DNA of 64,000 bases. Origin: Rhynchospora pubera. Its lineage: Eukaryota > Streptophyta > Magnoliopsida > Poales > Cyperaceae. Under the pieces are notes generated by a model. The model was not told the origin of the DNA. It saw nothing but the letters and a program-made list of their open reading frames with translations, and did no database searches. The DNA lies in contig CM051463.1 in the NCBI GenBank assembly GCA_028095005.1, positions 8,733,052-8,797,051 on the forward strand, given 5' to 3'. A program made the translations under genes and the position numbers. Positions 23,605 to 34,012 of the stretch are shown piece by piece; the stretch's first letter is position 1; each line of letters opens with the position of its first letter.

Positions 23605-24479
23605 TTTAGCTACGGTGAGTCGCGACTCACGGACCCTCCGGTGAGTCGCGACCAATACTCCTAGATCTAGATCAAAATGACCGATCCAAACTGTCCAATA
23701 TGATCTCCCTATTGAAATCTCCGTGCGAACCAAATTTTTTATTTTTTCGAAATTTTTAAGTATTTTTTTCGGATTTTTAAAAACTGATGTTTTTGAATGG
23801 TTCAGAACCAATTAGATTAACGATTTTCTAAAATTTCAAAAAAATACTTAAAAATTTCGAAAAAATGAAAAATTTGGTCTACATGGAGATTTCAATAGGG
23901 AGATCATATTGGACGGTTTGGATCGGTCATTTTGATCTAGATCTAGGAGTATTGGTCGCGACTCACCGGAGGGTCTGTGAGTCGCGACTCACCGTAGCTA
24001 AACTCTATATATATATATATATATATAACTATTAACTAATCAATTTCTTCATCAACACAAATAGATTCTGATAACGACATAAGTGCTCCATCTTTAATAG
24101 CGCCCTCATCTGTTGAAAATATTATTTAAAATGGTTGAAAGTATATTCACATGCTAAATTCTGAAAAAAAAATATGATGCAATATAATCAATTCGCTTTT
24201 TATTGGTTGTACACTGAATATTAGAAAGAATTATAGAACATCTTAAATAAAATCTACCAATATTTTTTATCAATCATGCAATATAAGATGCCATATGTAT
24301 CATGTAATTGTATATTTTTAATTGTGGCAATTACCCGTTATGAAAACAGGTACGAAATAGCTTTTATCCGTATCCGTACCCGTTAAATTAACGAAAAAAT
24401 TTCCTTACCCATACCCGTACGGTACTTGTCTTATCGAATACGATACAGGTCGGATAAACGGGTTTTATTGACAGCCCTA
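23241..24479. mobile_element. hAT-like non-autonomous element at the broken 5' end of copy 4
   Basis: Termini TAGGGCTGTCAAT and ATTGACAGCCCTA are perfect inverted repeats of 13 bp. Subterminal GGGTACGG/CCGTACCCGTTAA words are repeated in both orientations, typical of hAT elements, and the same TIR occurs in the 61.3-kb element with a proper 8-bp duplication. Here no target duplication is present, in keeping with a deletion next to the element. It carries a (TA)n tract with a nested foldback (23601-24006). No transposase frame. Confidence 0.75.
23601..24006. mobile_element. Foldback element nested in a (TA)n tract
   Basis: The arms, about 185 bp each, are nearly identical inverted repeats: AGAGTTTAGCTACGGTGAGT at the left end and its complement at the right, continuing through GTCGCGAC, CTAGATCTAGATC and GATCTCCCTATTGAAATCTCC with only scattered differences. 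(TA)n flanks both sides (23530-23600; 24006-24027), so insertion into a TA microsatellite is likely. Close arm identity suggests a young element or recent arm conversion. Confidence 0.85.
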
Positions 24480-24484
24480 GGCCC

Positions 24485-24650
24485 CTAGCTAGGGGTGTAC
24501 AAAAAAACTGTGAACCCGTTCAATCCGTTCAACCCACCCGACCCGAACCGTATTTTACCGGGTTAGCATGATGTTGGGTCGGGTACGGGTTCTAATTTTG
24601 ACAAACCCGTTACATCGGGTTGGGTTACGGGTTTTGTAATAGTAAACTCG
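24485..24650. mobile_element. 5' end fragment of a second hAT-like element
   Basis: Starts near CTAGGGGTGTAC and is dense in GGGTTACGGGTT/CCCGACCC words, the subterminal repeat style of plant hAT elements. It has no right terminus: sequence switches at about 24650-24658 into the F-box gene copy 4. The breakpoint is therefore a deletion junction between element and gene. Confidence 0.55.
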
Positions 24651-24657
24651 TGTATAC

Positions 24658-25568
24658 TTCAAAATTGATATCTGCAACAATCAATGTCGATTACATGCTT
24701 CATGGTTTACGGGATTTCATCCCGGCGTATGATGGATGTAAAAGCAAACTTCTGCGTGCCATTGGTGCACTTCCTAACATTGAAGAACTGGATATTGACT
24801 CTTTGTGTTGTGAGGTAAGAGATCCTTGTTTGCAACTGGATCCCTGGAGTCCTTATTGGGCTTCATCTTTATTTTTATAAAGACTTCCAGTTTGAAAGAT
24901 TATTTTTATAAAGTCTCAATGATTGAATTTGGGTTTAGTTTAACTGATCAACCAAAAACAACTCCAAAAATTCATCTTTATTTCCATTTATAGGAACTCT
25001 TAACTTTGCTTATTTTTCTAAAGATATTTAGTTAAGATCAGTCTAATGATTTAATTCACCATGCATAAACTGATTGATTATTTTGTGCCTTGCACTATTT
25101 CCTATAGTTCAATGAATTAAAAACTGTCTCTTGTTTCAGTATTTGGCCTCAGGGCCTCTACCAGTAAAGTTTCCAGTAACATTCCACCACTTGAAGAAGA
25201 TTTCAATTCACCCTGATGAGAGCAGGAAGGCGGTTGATATTGCTGTTTGCATTTTCCAAAGCGCCCCTAACTTGAAAACACTATGTTTAACAGTACCAAG
25301 TCAAATTATTTGGGAGGAGCAAAAGATAACAACCATTTCCTTTCTTCGGCAACTAGAGGTAGTCGTGATATTCGGCAAAGATGGTGAGTCGATGGTAGCT
25401 TTTGCTAAGTTTATTCTGAGTGCTGCTCCTCAGCTAGAGAAGTTGGTCATAAATAGATGGAGCTTTTATGAGTTAGTTGATGGCATGGGATTTATGAAGA
25501 AGCTACTAAGTCTTCCTAGGCTATCGAGTAAAGCTGTGATCTTAGTTGATGAAAACTCCAACTATTGA
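24658..25568 (+). pseudogene. F-box/FBD/LRR copy 4, F-box and first leucine-rich half deleted
   Basis: What remains is the end of exon 1 (about 24658-24814) and a full exon 2 (25140-25568, 142 codons). Exon 1 sequence matches copy 5 from ...KLISA onward and is almost identical over DYMLHG...CKSKLLRAIGALPNIEEL. The F-box and about 215 residues are replaced by hAT DNA. The splice sites (GTAAGA, TTTCAG) and the FBD frame (AVCIFQSAPNLKTL, FILSAAPQLEKLVI, PRLSSKAVILVDE) are open. The first in-frame ATG of the remnant is 24695 (182 codons with exon 2); the frame is also open upstream into the hAT end but without an ATG. Probably dead, though an FBD-only protein cannot be excluded. Confidence 0.85.
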
Positions 25569-26519
25569 CTTTTCTTTTTCATTTTTCCAGAAAGTATTTT
25601 GATTTGTTGTTGGCAGCATCATTTTTCAACTGTAATGAATCTAAGTGATGAATTAATTCTTTCTCTCTATTATGATAATAGTGTTTGTTCAATTTGGTTT
25701 AATCTGTCCTCGTTGGGTTTTGTATTGTTGCAAAAATTCTGGGTTCTTTACATTGTTCTATTATTTTGGAGGGATGCGAATGTAAAATTAGTGCAGTGCT
25801 TTTGTTCATATGTTCACTAAAATGGTAAAGCAGCACAATAAATATTGCAAGTTGGGTGCGGAGTGAATATAATTTTTCTTGTGGCTGATCACTGATGTAT
25901 ATGCATTGAACAAAATATTGGGTTGTTACAAAATATTTTTCATGTTTTGTTGTTACGAAACCTGGCAATCGTGGAACAAAATATTATCTCATTGACAGTA
26001 AAAAACCAACGAAACTAATATGATCGATTGCTTAAGTTGAAAGAGTTATCTAATAAGTAATAACTAATATGACCCTATACTTGTACAAATTTGTTCTTGT
26101 TATTATAGGTATCGATTTAATGAATTGTTGTATTCACGATCATGACATCTCGTAAAAAATTATGCAGAAATTTAGTATAAAACGCGAGGAGAAATGAATA
26201 GGCAAATGCGTTTGTTCATGTCATGTCATGTCGTATAAAGAGTGTCAGAATTTATTTCCTGTAAAATAACGAAAATATTTCTTTCTTGCTTTTGAACCAC
26301 ACAATTCATCGCCAGATGATATCATGAGCTTATAATGTGCCGTCAATAGGAGACCTCCTGATAGTTTATAAATCTGGCCTTATGAAATATCCAATCCAAC
26401 CCACCACTTTACATTAATCAAAACTTAAATGCTAAGTTATAATTTTTGCAGATTTGATCTCTTTACTCTTTTTACAATCAACCCCTTCTGTTTGTTGTTA
26501 AACTCAACGTAATCCCTTC

Positions 26520-26720
26520 TCTCTCTCTCTCTCTCTCTCTCTCGTGTAAAGCTGCCGGAGGCTGTCGAGTAAAGCTGTTATCTTAGTTGATGAGACTTGA
26601 GAGCTCCAAGCTATTGACTGTCCTTTTTCTTTTTCTTTTTTTTGGGAAAATATTTTGATTTGTTGTTGGCAGCATGATTTTTCTGCTGTAAAATGATTAT
26701 AAAATATAAAATAATTCTTG
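26520..26720 (+). pseudogene. 3' remnant of another F-box/FBD copy joined to a (CT)n tract
   Basis: Directly after (CT)n and GTGTAAAGC, the sequence GGAGGCTGTCGAGTAAAGCT...ATCTTAGTTGATGAG matches the last codons (LSSKAVILVDE) of copies 4 and 5. It is followed by their 3' UTR (TTTTGATTTGTTGTTGGCAGC). Only about 15 codons remain. The junction with the CT leader motif suggests unequal exchange between leader and 3' end of array members. Confidence 0.75.
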
Positions 26721-27900
26721 CTTTCTATTTATGATAAGACTTGTTCTTTTATGTTTAATACATGTTCATTGGGCTCTGGATTGTTGCACAAAAATCTGTT
26801 TGTCACTTTATTTGATTATTTTGGAGGGATACAAAATATAAAATTAATGTAGTGATTCTGTTCTGTCGCATAGTAAAATGGGAAGTAAGAAGCACAATAA
26901 ATTAAGCATGAGTAAGATGTAAAGTAAAGTATCGTTAACTAAAGATGCATCAAAATTTGATGTAAATTCTGATGGACTATATATATTCATTTTAGTTGAT
27001 TCCAATGGTTGGCTTAGAATCTTATAAATACCTCATTAAATTTTTGCTAAAGGGTATGATTCATTTATACATCTCTGCTAAAGGGTGTGTTAATTTTTTA
27101 CACATCTCTCCACTAAAAAAATCAGAAATAATATTGAGAAAATAAATGCCTAACGAAGACCATCATTATGTTTAAGAAAAATCATTGAAGATCGATTCTT
27201 ACGTTTCGGCCTAACGACTAATGATTTCTGCTCTTTAATTTGTAAATTCTAAATTTATAAATTTCTTATTTTATATGAATTATGTCTCTTGGCTACTCAT
27301 TAAAAAAATATTATTACTATTAAATATTTTTTACGTATATCAAATATTTTCTCCATTCTTTTATATATGTATCGATTGATTATGGGTCAAATTAGTGTGG
27401 GGATGCACGATATGAAACTTATCCAATATTTTTGTCCTTGGTTATTTTAAATTTATTGACTATTACTTTGTATGCATGCTCCTACTTTCATTTTATTTTT
27501 TTTTATTTGTTTTATGCTTTTATTTATCTGCCAGCTTTGGAACCAATAGCACCATAACTGACAGTAGGAAAGGGATAAAATAAATTTGATCAATTGGTTG
27601 AAGTAGAAAGTGTTAAATATTAACTAATATGACCCAAATTATCCACAACAAATTATTGTAACAGTTTAAAGGAATTACGTTTAAATCGCAAATTCATGTA
27701 TTGATAATGTCTTGACAAGGAGACTGTTTTCGTATTTGCTCGATCATTCTAGTTGAATAAATAAATAATAAATAAATATCGTGTCACAAGACATGAATGA
27801 AAAAGGAAAAAAAGAAAAACGATATAAAGTTCTTCGACAATCATCAGCCAACATATTGGTGGCAAATGAAATTCTTTTCATGGTACTTCTTTAATTTTCC
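26721..27900 (+). other. 3' flank of the lost F-box copy
   Basis: Carries the flank pattern of the array (TTCATTGGGCTCTGGATTGTTG; CTGACAGTAGGAAAGGGATAAA at about 27558). No gene seen. AT-rich, with AATAAATAAAT runs near 27757. Confidence 0.5.
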
Positions 27901-28084
27901 CATTTCCGGGGAATAATAGAAGCTATGGTCTTTGAAAGTTCTGTGAAGCGGGTAGTTGGTAGCCTGGTTTGGTACGAGATAAATAACGACGCAGAACTGC
28001 TCGCATCACTTGTTACTAAAACAAATGCCGCAGACAATCAGATATTTAAAATGAAAAGTCCGAGGCGCGTATCTTCTGGAGATT

Positions 28085-28560
28085 TATTTTCCAGATTTTT
28101 GTTTATTTAAAAATTGTACGTCGAACTTGAAACAAATTTGAAGAAGATAACGATACTTCTTTCATCTTTTGAGTTGTTCTGCCGGATTGGTCACTCAAGA
28201 TCTTTGGTCTTCACCCGGACCCAATGTCAAAATTGAATCACTTTTTCTGAATTTCTTGAGAATGATTCTCAGCTAGTTCAGAACCTATTAGAATTAGAAG
28301 GCTTTCTGGTGGGATCCTCATGGATAGAAAAAAATTGCAGTGAGACATTACTTCTTCGGTCCGAACCAAAGAATCTGTTAGATATGATGCAACATAATTC
28401 TTTTTTCTACCCGTTATCATAGTAGATTGAGAAATAAAATAGAAATAGACGAATCAGAGTTTGAAGAAGAGCATGAAGCCGTGAACCCGCAGAAGATAGA
28501 GAACGATTTCTTCAATCAAAATCAAATAGAAATAGACATAGTCCGGTCTCCTAAAATATT
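28085..28560 (+). pseudogene. Decayed plastid ycf2 fragment in the nucleus (NUPT)
   Basis: Translation in shifting frames gives KLYVELETNLKKITILL, then CSAGLVTQDLWSSPGP, LELEGFLVGSS, LLLRSEPKNLLDMMQ, and ESEFEEEHEAVNPQKIEND. These match, in order, a part of the C-terminal half of the plastid Ycf2 protein. It has frameshifts and stops (TAG at about 28275), so it is not functional. Ycf2 is normally well conserved among plastids; the divergence here indicates an old transfer. The frame at 27925-28110 immediately upstream was not recognised. Confidence 0.7.
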
Positions 28561-28844
28561 TTCCATCTCTTTCAAAGAAAAAAAAAAGTAGTATGAAATG
28601 AAATAAAAAAGCTTCATTGTGTTAATAGCCTACTATTCTGCCCAAAAAAAAAAATTACTCTTTTGCAATTGCAAGACAAAATTGTTATTAGTGTTCATAT
28701 TGAATAAAGTAATTTATTTCTATATTTTTTCCCATAAATTCCGTATTGCCAGAAATTTTTACAAAATAGTAAAAGTTCAGCTTAAATTTTAAACTAAATA
28801 GTGAAGGAATTAATTACAAACCCTTACTCTTGTACTTGTTTATA

Positions 28845-28980
28845 GTGTTTGGCTTTAGGTAGTCTCTCGCTAGTCAAGTTGGTAGAGACATAAGTCTTTC
28901 TACAGGCGAGTTAATTTGGGTGAGTGTGTGGGATGTGAGTGCATATGACCGTAATAAAAAAAAAGTGTTTGGTTTTAGGT
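28845..28980 (+). mobile_element. Short tRNA-type SINE with target duplication
   Basis: Body 28861-28964. It has a pol III A-box-like word (GCTAGTCAAGTTGGTAGAG) near its start, and a 3' TAATAAAAAAAAA tail. It is flanked by GTGTTTGG(C/T)TTTAGGT at 28845-28860 and 28965-28980, a 16-bp target duplication with one difference. The left duplicate block has a single uninterrupted copy (22561-22576), a natural empty site. At 104 bp it is at the short end for SINEs and probably 5' or internally reduced. Confidence 0.8.
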
Positions 28981-28981
28981 G

Positions 28982-29257
28982 ATTAGTGACAGTGGCGGAT
29001 TTAAATGGATGGAATGGGGTGCAATGTCCCCCATTCAATTTGCTAACTACACATATTTATTTTGTATTTTTAGTTACATATCAACAATTATCTTAATAAA
29101 AGTAGCATTTGAACTCCATTTAATATGATAATAATTTTATTGTTGACCCCATAATTAGATTTTGTTGGTAAATATCATAATAATATATCAACATTAAGAG
29201 TTAACATAATACTTGAACCCCATTAATTTTTTTTCTGACTCCGTCACTGATTAGTGA
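28982..29257. mobile_element. hAT-type MITE, 260 bp, with 8-bp target duplication
   Basis: Body 28990-29249, ends CAGTGGCGGA and TCCGTCACTG (inverted repeat with one difference). ATTAGTGA flanks both sides (28982-28989, 29250-29257). The corresponding site in the left block (around 22578-22590) lacks the element. CAGTGGCGG termini with 8-bp duplications are a common plant hAT signature. Confidence 0.82.
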
Positions 29258-29426
29258 TGTTAGTTGTGCTATTTTTCAAAATTAAAATTCTTTAATAGAT
29301 TTTCAAATATTCGGACAATTTGTAAACAGTTGCTAGACAGTATTAATTTTAGAAGTTTCGGTATCCTAAGAGCCGAGTTGTGTCAAACTATTTTACGGAA
29401 AATATATTATAAATAAATTTTAAAGT

Positions 29427-29456
29427 ACCTGATCTTAGCCAAAAGCCCAAGAATAG
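29427..29456 (-). ncRNA. U2 snRNA 5'-end-like fragment (pseudogene), copy 2
   Basis: Minus strand reads CTATTCTTGGGCTTTTGGCT then AAGATCAGGT, the duplicate of 22718-22748 with a few changes. It lies about 160 bp upstream of the leader of F-box copy 5. Same reasoning: too short to be a functional U2 gene. Confidence 0.6.
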
Positions 29457-29604
29457 TACATATTAAATTTTGAAGAAATTGAGAAAGTTTCACTTCAGTC
29501 AGCCTATTAATATTAATACGATATCCAAAAATAAACACTTACTCAAATGAATGTTAGTCCAAATTTAAAAAGGCAAGTTCGGAAACTTTCCTTAATTAAT
29601 TCGT

Positions 29605-29785
29605 CAAGCGTTTTTATTTAAGAGCCTTCTAAGTTCTAAAGCTTCCACAGAAATCCTGATTCGCTTCCTAATTCTCTAAACCGACTAAAACCCTTTCCAA
29701 TTCCATTTCCGTCGACTCTCTCGCGTTCTTCCCGAATCGCGTCTCGTAGGGTTTAAGGTACTCTCTCTCTCTCTCTCTCTCTCGA
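29605..29785 (+). promoter_or_regulatory. Core promoter and CT-rich leader of F-box gene 5
   Basis: TTTTTATTTAAGAG (about 29611) is a TATA-like word conserved with gene 1 (about 386) and the left block (about 23219). About 140 bp on, AAGGTACTCTCTCTC marks a possible leader-intron donor directly followed by (CT)n, as in the paralogs. The leader intron is inferred from paralog comparison. Confidence 0.45.
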
Positions 29786-30185
29786 TCGACCTTTATTTGT
29801 TTGCTTTTGGTAATGAATGAAATTCTCTCCCTTCGAGAACATGTACTGATGTACTGGTTACACATTCATTGTTTCTCTTGAAAAGGGCTCTTCCCTCCGT
29901 ACACATGTGAATTTTCTAAGAGAAGTTGATTAGAATTATTATTCAATTAATTGGGTTGTTAATCCTGGGTCAGAACTAAAATTGTTGGGTCAGAGAGCTG
30001 GTACAGAAAATGAGAAAAAAGGGTTGCTAATCCTTGCATGTTTTATTTATAAAATTGCCTCTTTTGTAACATTGAAAAGCTTAGTTTGGGTTCACGTCAT
30101 TAATAAACTGTTTCAAATTACCTCTCTAATAATTAAGTAACAACTGAATCATTTCATGTTAAAAGAAGACAACTAAGCTCTAGCA

Positions 30186-31790
30186 ATGGTTGCTCGTCCG
30201 TGGCAAAAGAGGAGGACCGATATTGAATTAAACAAAGATTTTCTAAGCAGCTTGCCCTCAGAGATAATAGAAGATATTTTAGTCAAACTACCAATAAAAG
30301 AGGCGGTGAGAACTAGCGTACTTTCCAGCAATTGGAAGTCCTTGTGGACTTCAATGCCTGATTTGGTGTTTAATGATGATAGAGACACTACAGAGTCCGA
30401 CCTAATAAGAAGAGTGGATAAGGTGTTACAGGTGCACCAGGGTCCGATTCTGAAATTTGAAGTACAAGTAGGTAGTGACAAGCATGTAGGTGAGGAGGCA
30501 ATCAGCAGATGGTTGCTTGCTTTGTCCAAAAATGAACTGAAGGATCTTTGTCTCAATTTTGATATCTATCAAAATTGCAAGGTTCCTTCAAGCCTTTTCT
30601 CATATCAGAAATTGGAAAATCTGGAGATTCAAGGTTGCACAATATCTGCACCTCAGTGTTTCCGTGGCCTTAAGCTTCTACGCAACCTAATTCTATGTGA
30701 TTGTGTGTTAGTGGGGATTACCTTTGAGAAGTTTGTTTCAAGCTGTCCCTTGCTTGAGAGCTTGACTCTGATTGCTGTCGTCAAGCAAGGCTGCCTCGTG
30801 ATCCGTGCACCTAACCTCAAAGAACTGGTTGTTCTTGATGGTTTTACCGACTTATTGTTGGAAGCACCAAAATTGATTTCTGCATCAATCTCTGTCGATT
30901 ACATGCTTTATGGTTTACGGTATTTCATCCCGGCGTATGATGGATGTAAAAGCAAACTTCTGCGTGCCATTGGTGCACTTCCTAACATTGAAGAACTGGA
31001 TATTGACTCTTTGTGTTGTGAGGTAAGAGATCCTTGTTTGCAACTGGATCCCTGGAGTCCTTATTGGGCTTCATATGAAACATGCAAAGAATTCCAGTTT
31101 GATAGATTATTTTTATGAAGTCTAAATGATTGAATTAGGGTATAATTTGATAACAACTCAATTCCTCTTTATTTCCATTTATAGGATCTCTTGGCTTTGC
31201 TTCTTTTTCTAAAAATATTTAGTTTAGAGCAGTCTAATAATTGAATTCGCCATGTATAAACTGATTGATAAATTTTGTGCCTTGCAATATTGCCTATAGT
31301 TCATTGAATTCAAATTTGGCTCTTGTTTCAGTATTTGGCCTCGGGGGCTGTACCAGAGAAGCTTCCAATAACATTTGGCCACTTGAAGAAGATTTCAATT
31401 GGCCTAGATGAGAGAAGGAAGATGGTTGATATTGCTCTTTGCATTTTCCAAAGCACGCCTAACTTGAAAACACTTAAGTTGACAGCATGCTGTTTAACTT
31501 TCCCAAGTCAAAATATCTGGGAGGATCAAAGGATAAGAACCATTTCCGTCCTTCAGCAACTAGAGGTAGTGGTGATAAGCGGCTCGGTGATGTTCGACAA
31601 AGACGGTGCGTCGATGCTAGCTTTTGCTAAGTTTATTCTGAGCACTGCTCCTCAGCTAGAGAAGTTGGTCGTAGATAGATGGAGCTTTAATGATTTACTT
31701 GATAGCGCGGGATTTATGAAGAAGCTCCTAAGCCTTCCATGGCTGTCGAGTAAAGTTGTGATCTTAGTTGATGAAAGATCCAACTATTGA
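30186..31790 (+). CDS. F-box/FBD/LRR-repeat protein, tandem copy 5
   Basis: Predicted SCF F-box subunit, target unknown. Exons 30186-31022 and 31332-31790 (intron 309 bp, GTAAGA...TTTCAG, phase 0), about 431 residues. F-box at residues about 19-60 (LPSEIIEDILVKLPIKEAV, SSNWK, with Asn where other copies have Lys), leucine-rich middle (LEIQGC, LLRNLIL, CPLLESLTL), FBD with LCIFQSTPNLKTL, FILSTAPQLEKLVVD and LSSKVVILVDE. It has small insertions in the FBD (TACCLTF; SVMFDKDG) relative to the paralogs. It is the intact sister of the decapitated copy 4. Retaining the intron would add YETCKEFQFDRLFL-type residues and stop at 31118. Confidence 0.9.
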
Positions 31791-33010
31791 CTTTCTTTTT
31801 TCTTTTTTTCTTAATTTGGAGATAGTATTTTGATTTGTCGTTGGCAGCATCATTTTTCTGCTGTAATGAATGTAGATTATGAATTAATTCTTGCTCTCTT
31901 TTATGATAAAATTTGTTCGTTTTGGTTTAATCTCTGTTGATTGGGCTCTGTTTTGTTGCAAAAGTTCTGGGTTCTCACATTGTTTTATTATTTTGGGGGG
32001 GATGTGATTGTAAAATCACTGCAGTAATTTTGTTCCTTTGTTGGCTAAAATGTAAAGCAGCACAATAAATTGAGGCTATTTCATAAGTGGGTGCGGAGTG
32101 AATATTATCTTTCATTATGATATATATTGTTACGAAACCTGGCACATTTCATTTCCTTAATTTCTTGGTTGTATGAATATTGTCTTCCAATCGTGGAACA
32201 TATTATTATCATCGCTGACAGTAGGAAAGCATAAAAAATAATATGATCGATAGCTTATAATTGAAAGTGCTATATAGTAATATTAATAACCCTATACGAA
32301 CGTGTACCAATTTGTACCAATGGAAGACAAATTTAGCTTGTAAGGTCGTGACTTTTGAAACCTTTGATAATAATTCAGTTTGTCATATAAAGACTGATTG
32401 ATCTTTCCCCCCCTAGTAATATTGCCTGTCGTTGGATGATTATAAAAACAATCATGTGCAGTAATTTGCACATAGTAGAAGTATTCATTTAATGCGTTGC
32501 TGCTTTTCCTACCCTAGGTCCCTAACCAATCATACAAAATTATGCACAGATTTCGTATGTAATGATGAACTCACCAAAATTAATTATTCGTGAGGAGAAT
32601 TGAACTGGCAAATGCTTTTGTTTATATTATGCCATGTCATATCGTATAAAACAGTGTTAGAATTTAATTTTCTGCAAAACAACGAAAATATTTCTTTAAT
32701 TACATTATCTGAGATACTGTAAGTCTGTAATGCAGCCTATGGGCTATGGTTCTTTCTCTCAAAAAAAAAAAAAAAAAAGACAGATAATGTAATGGGCTTA
32801 TAATGGGCCGTAAATAGAAGACCTACTCCTTGCGCGATCTTTAGTTTACAAAATCTTTTCTTATGAAATATCCTTTCCAGCCCTCCATTTTTCAATAATT
32901 AAAACTTAAATGGTAAGTTATATTTTTTGCTGATTTGATCTCTTAACTCTTTTTACAATCAACCCCTTCTATTTGTTGTTAAACTCAACATAATCCCTTC
33001 TCTCTCTCTC
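31791..33010 (+). other. 3' flank of F-box gene 5
   Basis: Non-coding. Holds the shared CTGACAGTAGGAAAGC module (about 32216) and an A-run at 32761-32778. From about 32790 it has AATGGGCTTATAATGGGCC, a promoter-like pair as in F-box promoters, facing the small frame at 33029. Confidence 0.5.
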
Positions 33011-33028
33011 GTGCTCTTTCCTCCACTA

Positions 33029-33184
33029 ATGGAGGCGCAAACGAAACAATTAGACAAGGCATCTTATGGGACCACGCCAAGTACTACATCTTCCTCTCGA
33101 TCCTTTTTTCTCATCTTATGTTGCCTGTGCTTCCCTTCTTCCTCCAAAGAGGTTATTTTGTTAGTCTCCTCTTTATATACCTGA
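33029..33184 (+). CDS. Possible small protein or first exon of an unknown gene
   Basis: A 51-codon frame follows a promoter-like region (paired TGGGCT/TGGGCC at about 32790, then a CT-rich leader), in the way F-box genes of the array do, but it is not an F-box. It begins MEAQTKQLDKASYGTT, is Ser/Thr-rich, then has a hydrophobic FFLILCCLCF. AAAGAG followed by GTTATT at 33150 could be a splice donor, with candidate acceptor GTCGACAG at about 33814. I do not recognise the product; it may be a truncated gene brought next to a duplicated F-box promoter. Confidence 0.3.
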   Translation: MEAQTKQLDKASYGTTPSTTSSSRSFFLILCCLCFPSSSKEVILLVSSLYT

Positions 33185-34012
33185 TTTTTTTACCATATAT
33201 GAATGTTTATGTTTGGTGTGTTGTTATGCACAGTAAACATCTTTGGAAATAAGGAATTATAGTATCATGGGAACTTCACTCTTGGTTGTACTAGTTGGCA
33301 TTTTGTCCCAATGATGGCCAGTATACTTCTCATACCAGTTAAATCAGGATTAGCTTTCTAACTGGACTTAGAACATGTTAAGCTCTGAAATTGACTTGAT
33401 TATTTTAGATTTGATAAAACTTTTACTTAACCAAAGTATAAATTCAACTAATTTCTATTAAATTTGTATTATGTAATTATATTTTAGGAACTATTTAATT
33501 GTGTTGGGAGCAAAAAATAGAAGATTTCTGAAACAAACAGAAATCAATTTTATGTAATCAAACTAAAGAATCAAACTAAGAAGTAATTATACACTGGTAG
33601 CTGCCTTTTCTGAGCACTATCTCTGTCATATATACAGCAGATCCTGTGCAAACTGCGAATGATCTCAATTTGACTAATTACCCTAAGGTTACATACAGAT
33701 TAGGTACAGTAATTCAAAAAATAATAACAAATACTGCATTAGTCTTGGTTCCATATGATGGATCAATTGAATTTGACATATTCGTCTAACCTTAGTTTCC
33801 ATCTTTGTCGACAGCTAAACCATGATGTCAACATTAGGAAAACCATGGGAAGAGATTCTGACGTTGGCCTTTTCTCGTTTATGGAAGTCAACAGAGCATG
33901 CTTATCTGAGAGAAGATGAAGATAATATGGTAATCTATCAATTGATAGAGGGTAGAGATATGAGAAGAATTCATCGACAATGTGGATCTTTGTATTCCAG
34001 AGAGAGAGAGAG
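33185..34012. other. Gene-poor spacer
   Basis: Nothing firm. The frame at 33822-34031 ends in an AG-repeat and has no known domain; it could be a downstream exon of the 33029 frame, but I cannot support that. Confidence 0.35.

Larger units (their letters stand above)
22314..26545 (+). repeat. Segmental duplication, left block (carries F-box copy 4)
   Basis: From AAGCTTCATTGTGTTAATAG (22314) this block runs in parallel with the block starting at 28610: same order of CAAACCCTTACTCTTGTACTTG, the U2-like scrap, a TTAATTCGTCAAGCG promoter word, the F-box/FBD gene, the TGACAGTA module, and TTTTTACAATCAACCCCTTC just before a (CT)n. Large differences are insertions: hAT DNA at 23241-24650 here; a SINE and an hAT MITE in the other block. 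Confidence 0.8.
28610..33010 (+). repeat. Segmental duplication, right block (carries F-box copy 5)
   Basis: Parallel to 22314-26545 in order and content. It starts at AAGCTTCATTGTGTTAATAG and ends in TTTTTACAATCAACCCCTTC plus a CT tract at about 33000. It keeps the complete promoter, leader and F-box that the left block has lost. Confidence 0.8.

Noticed and set aside
23518..23811. Minus-strand frame running through the (TA)n tract
   Set aside because: Half of it is alternating Tyr-Ile from the microsatellite; the rest is the arm of the foldback.
24620..24694. Chimeric hAT/F-box start at 24620
   Set aside because: The frame is open, but the first codon is TTG; the first ATG in frame is 24695, so no chimeric N-terminus is supported.
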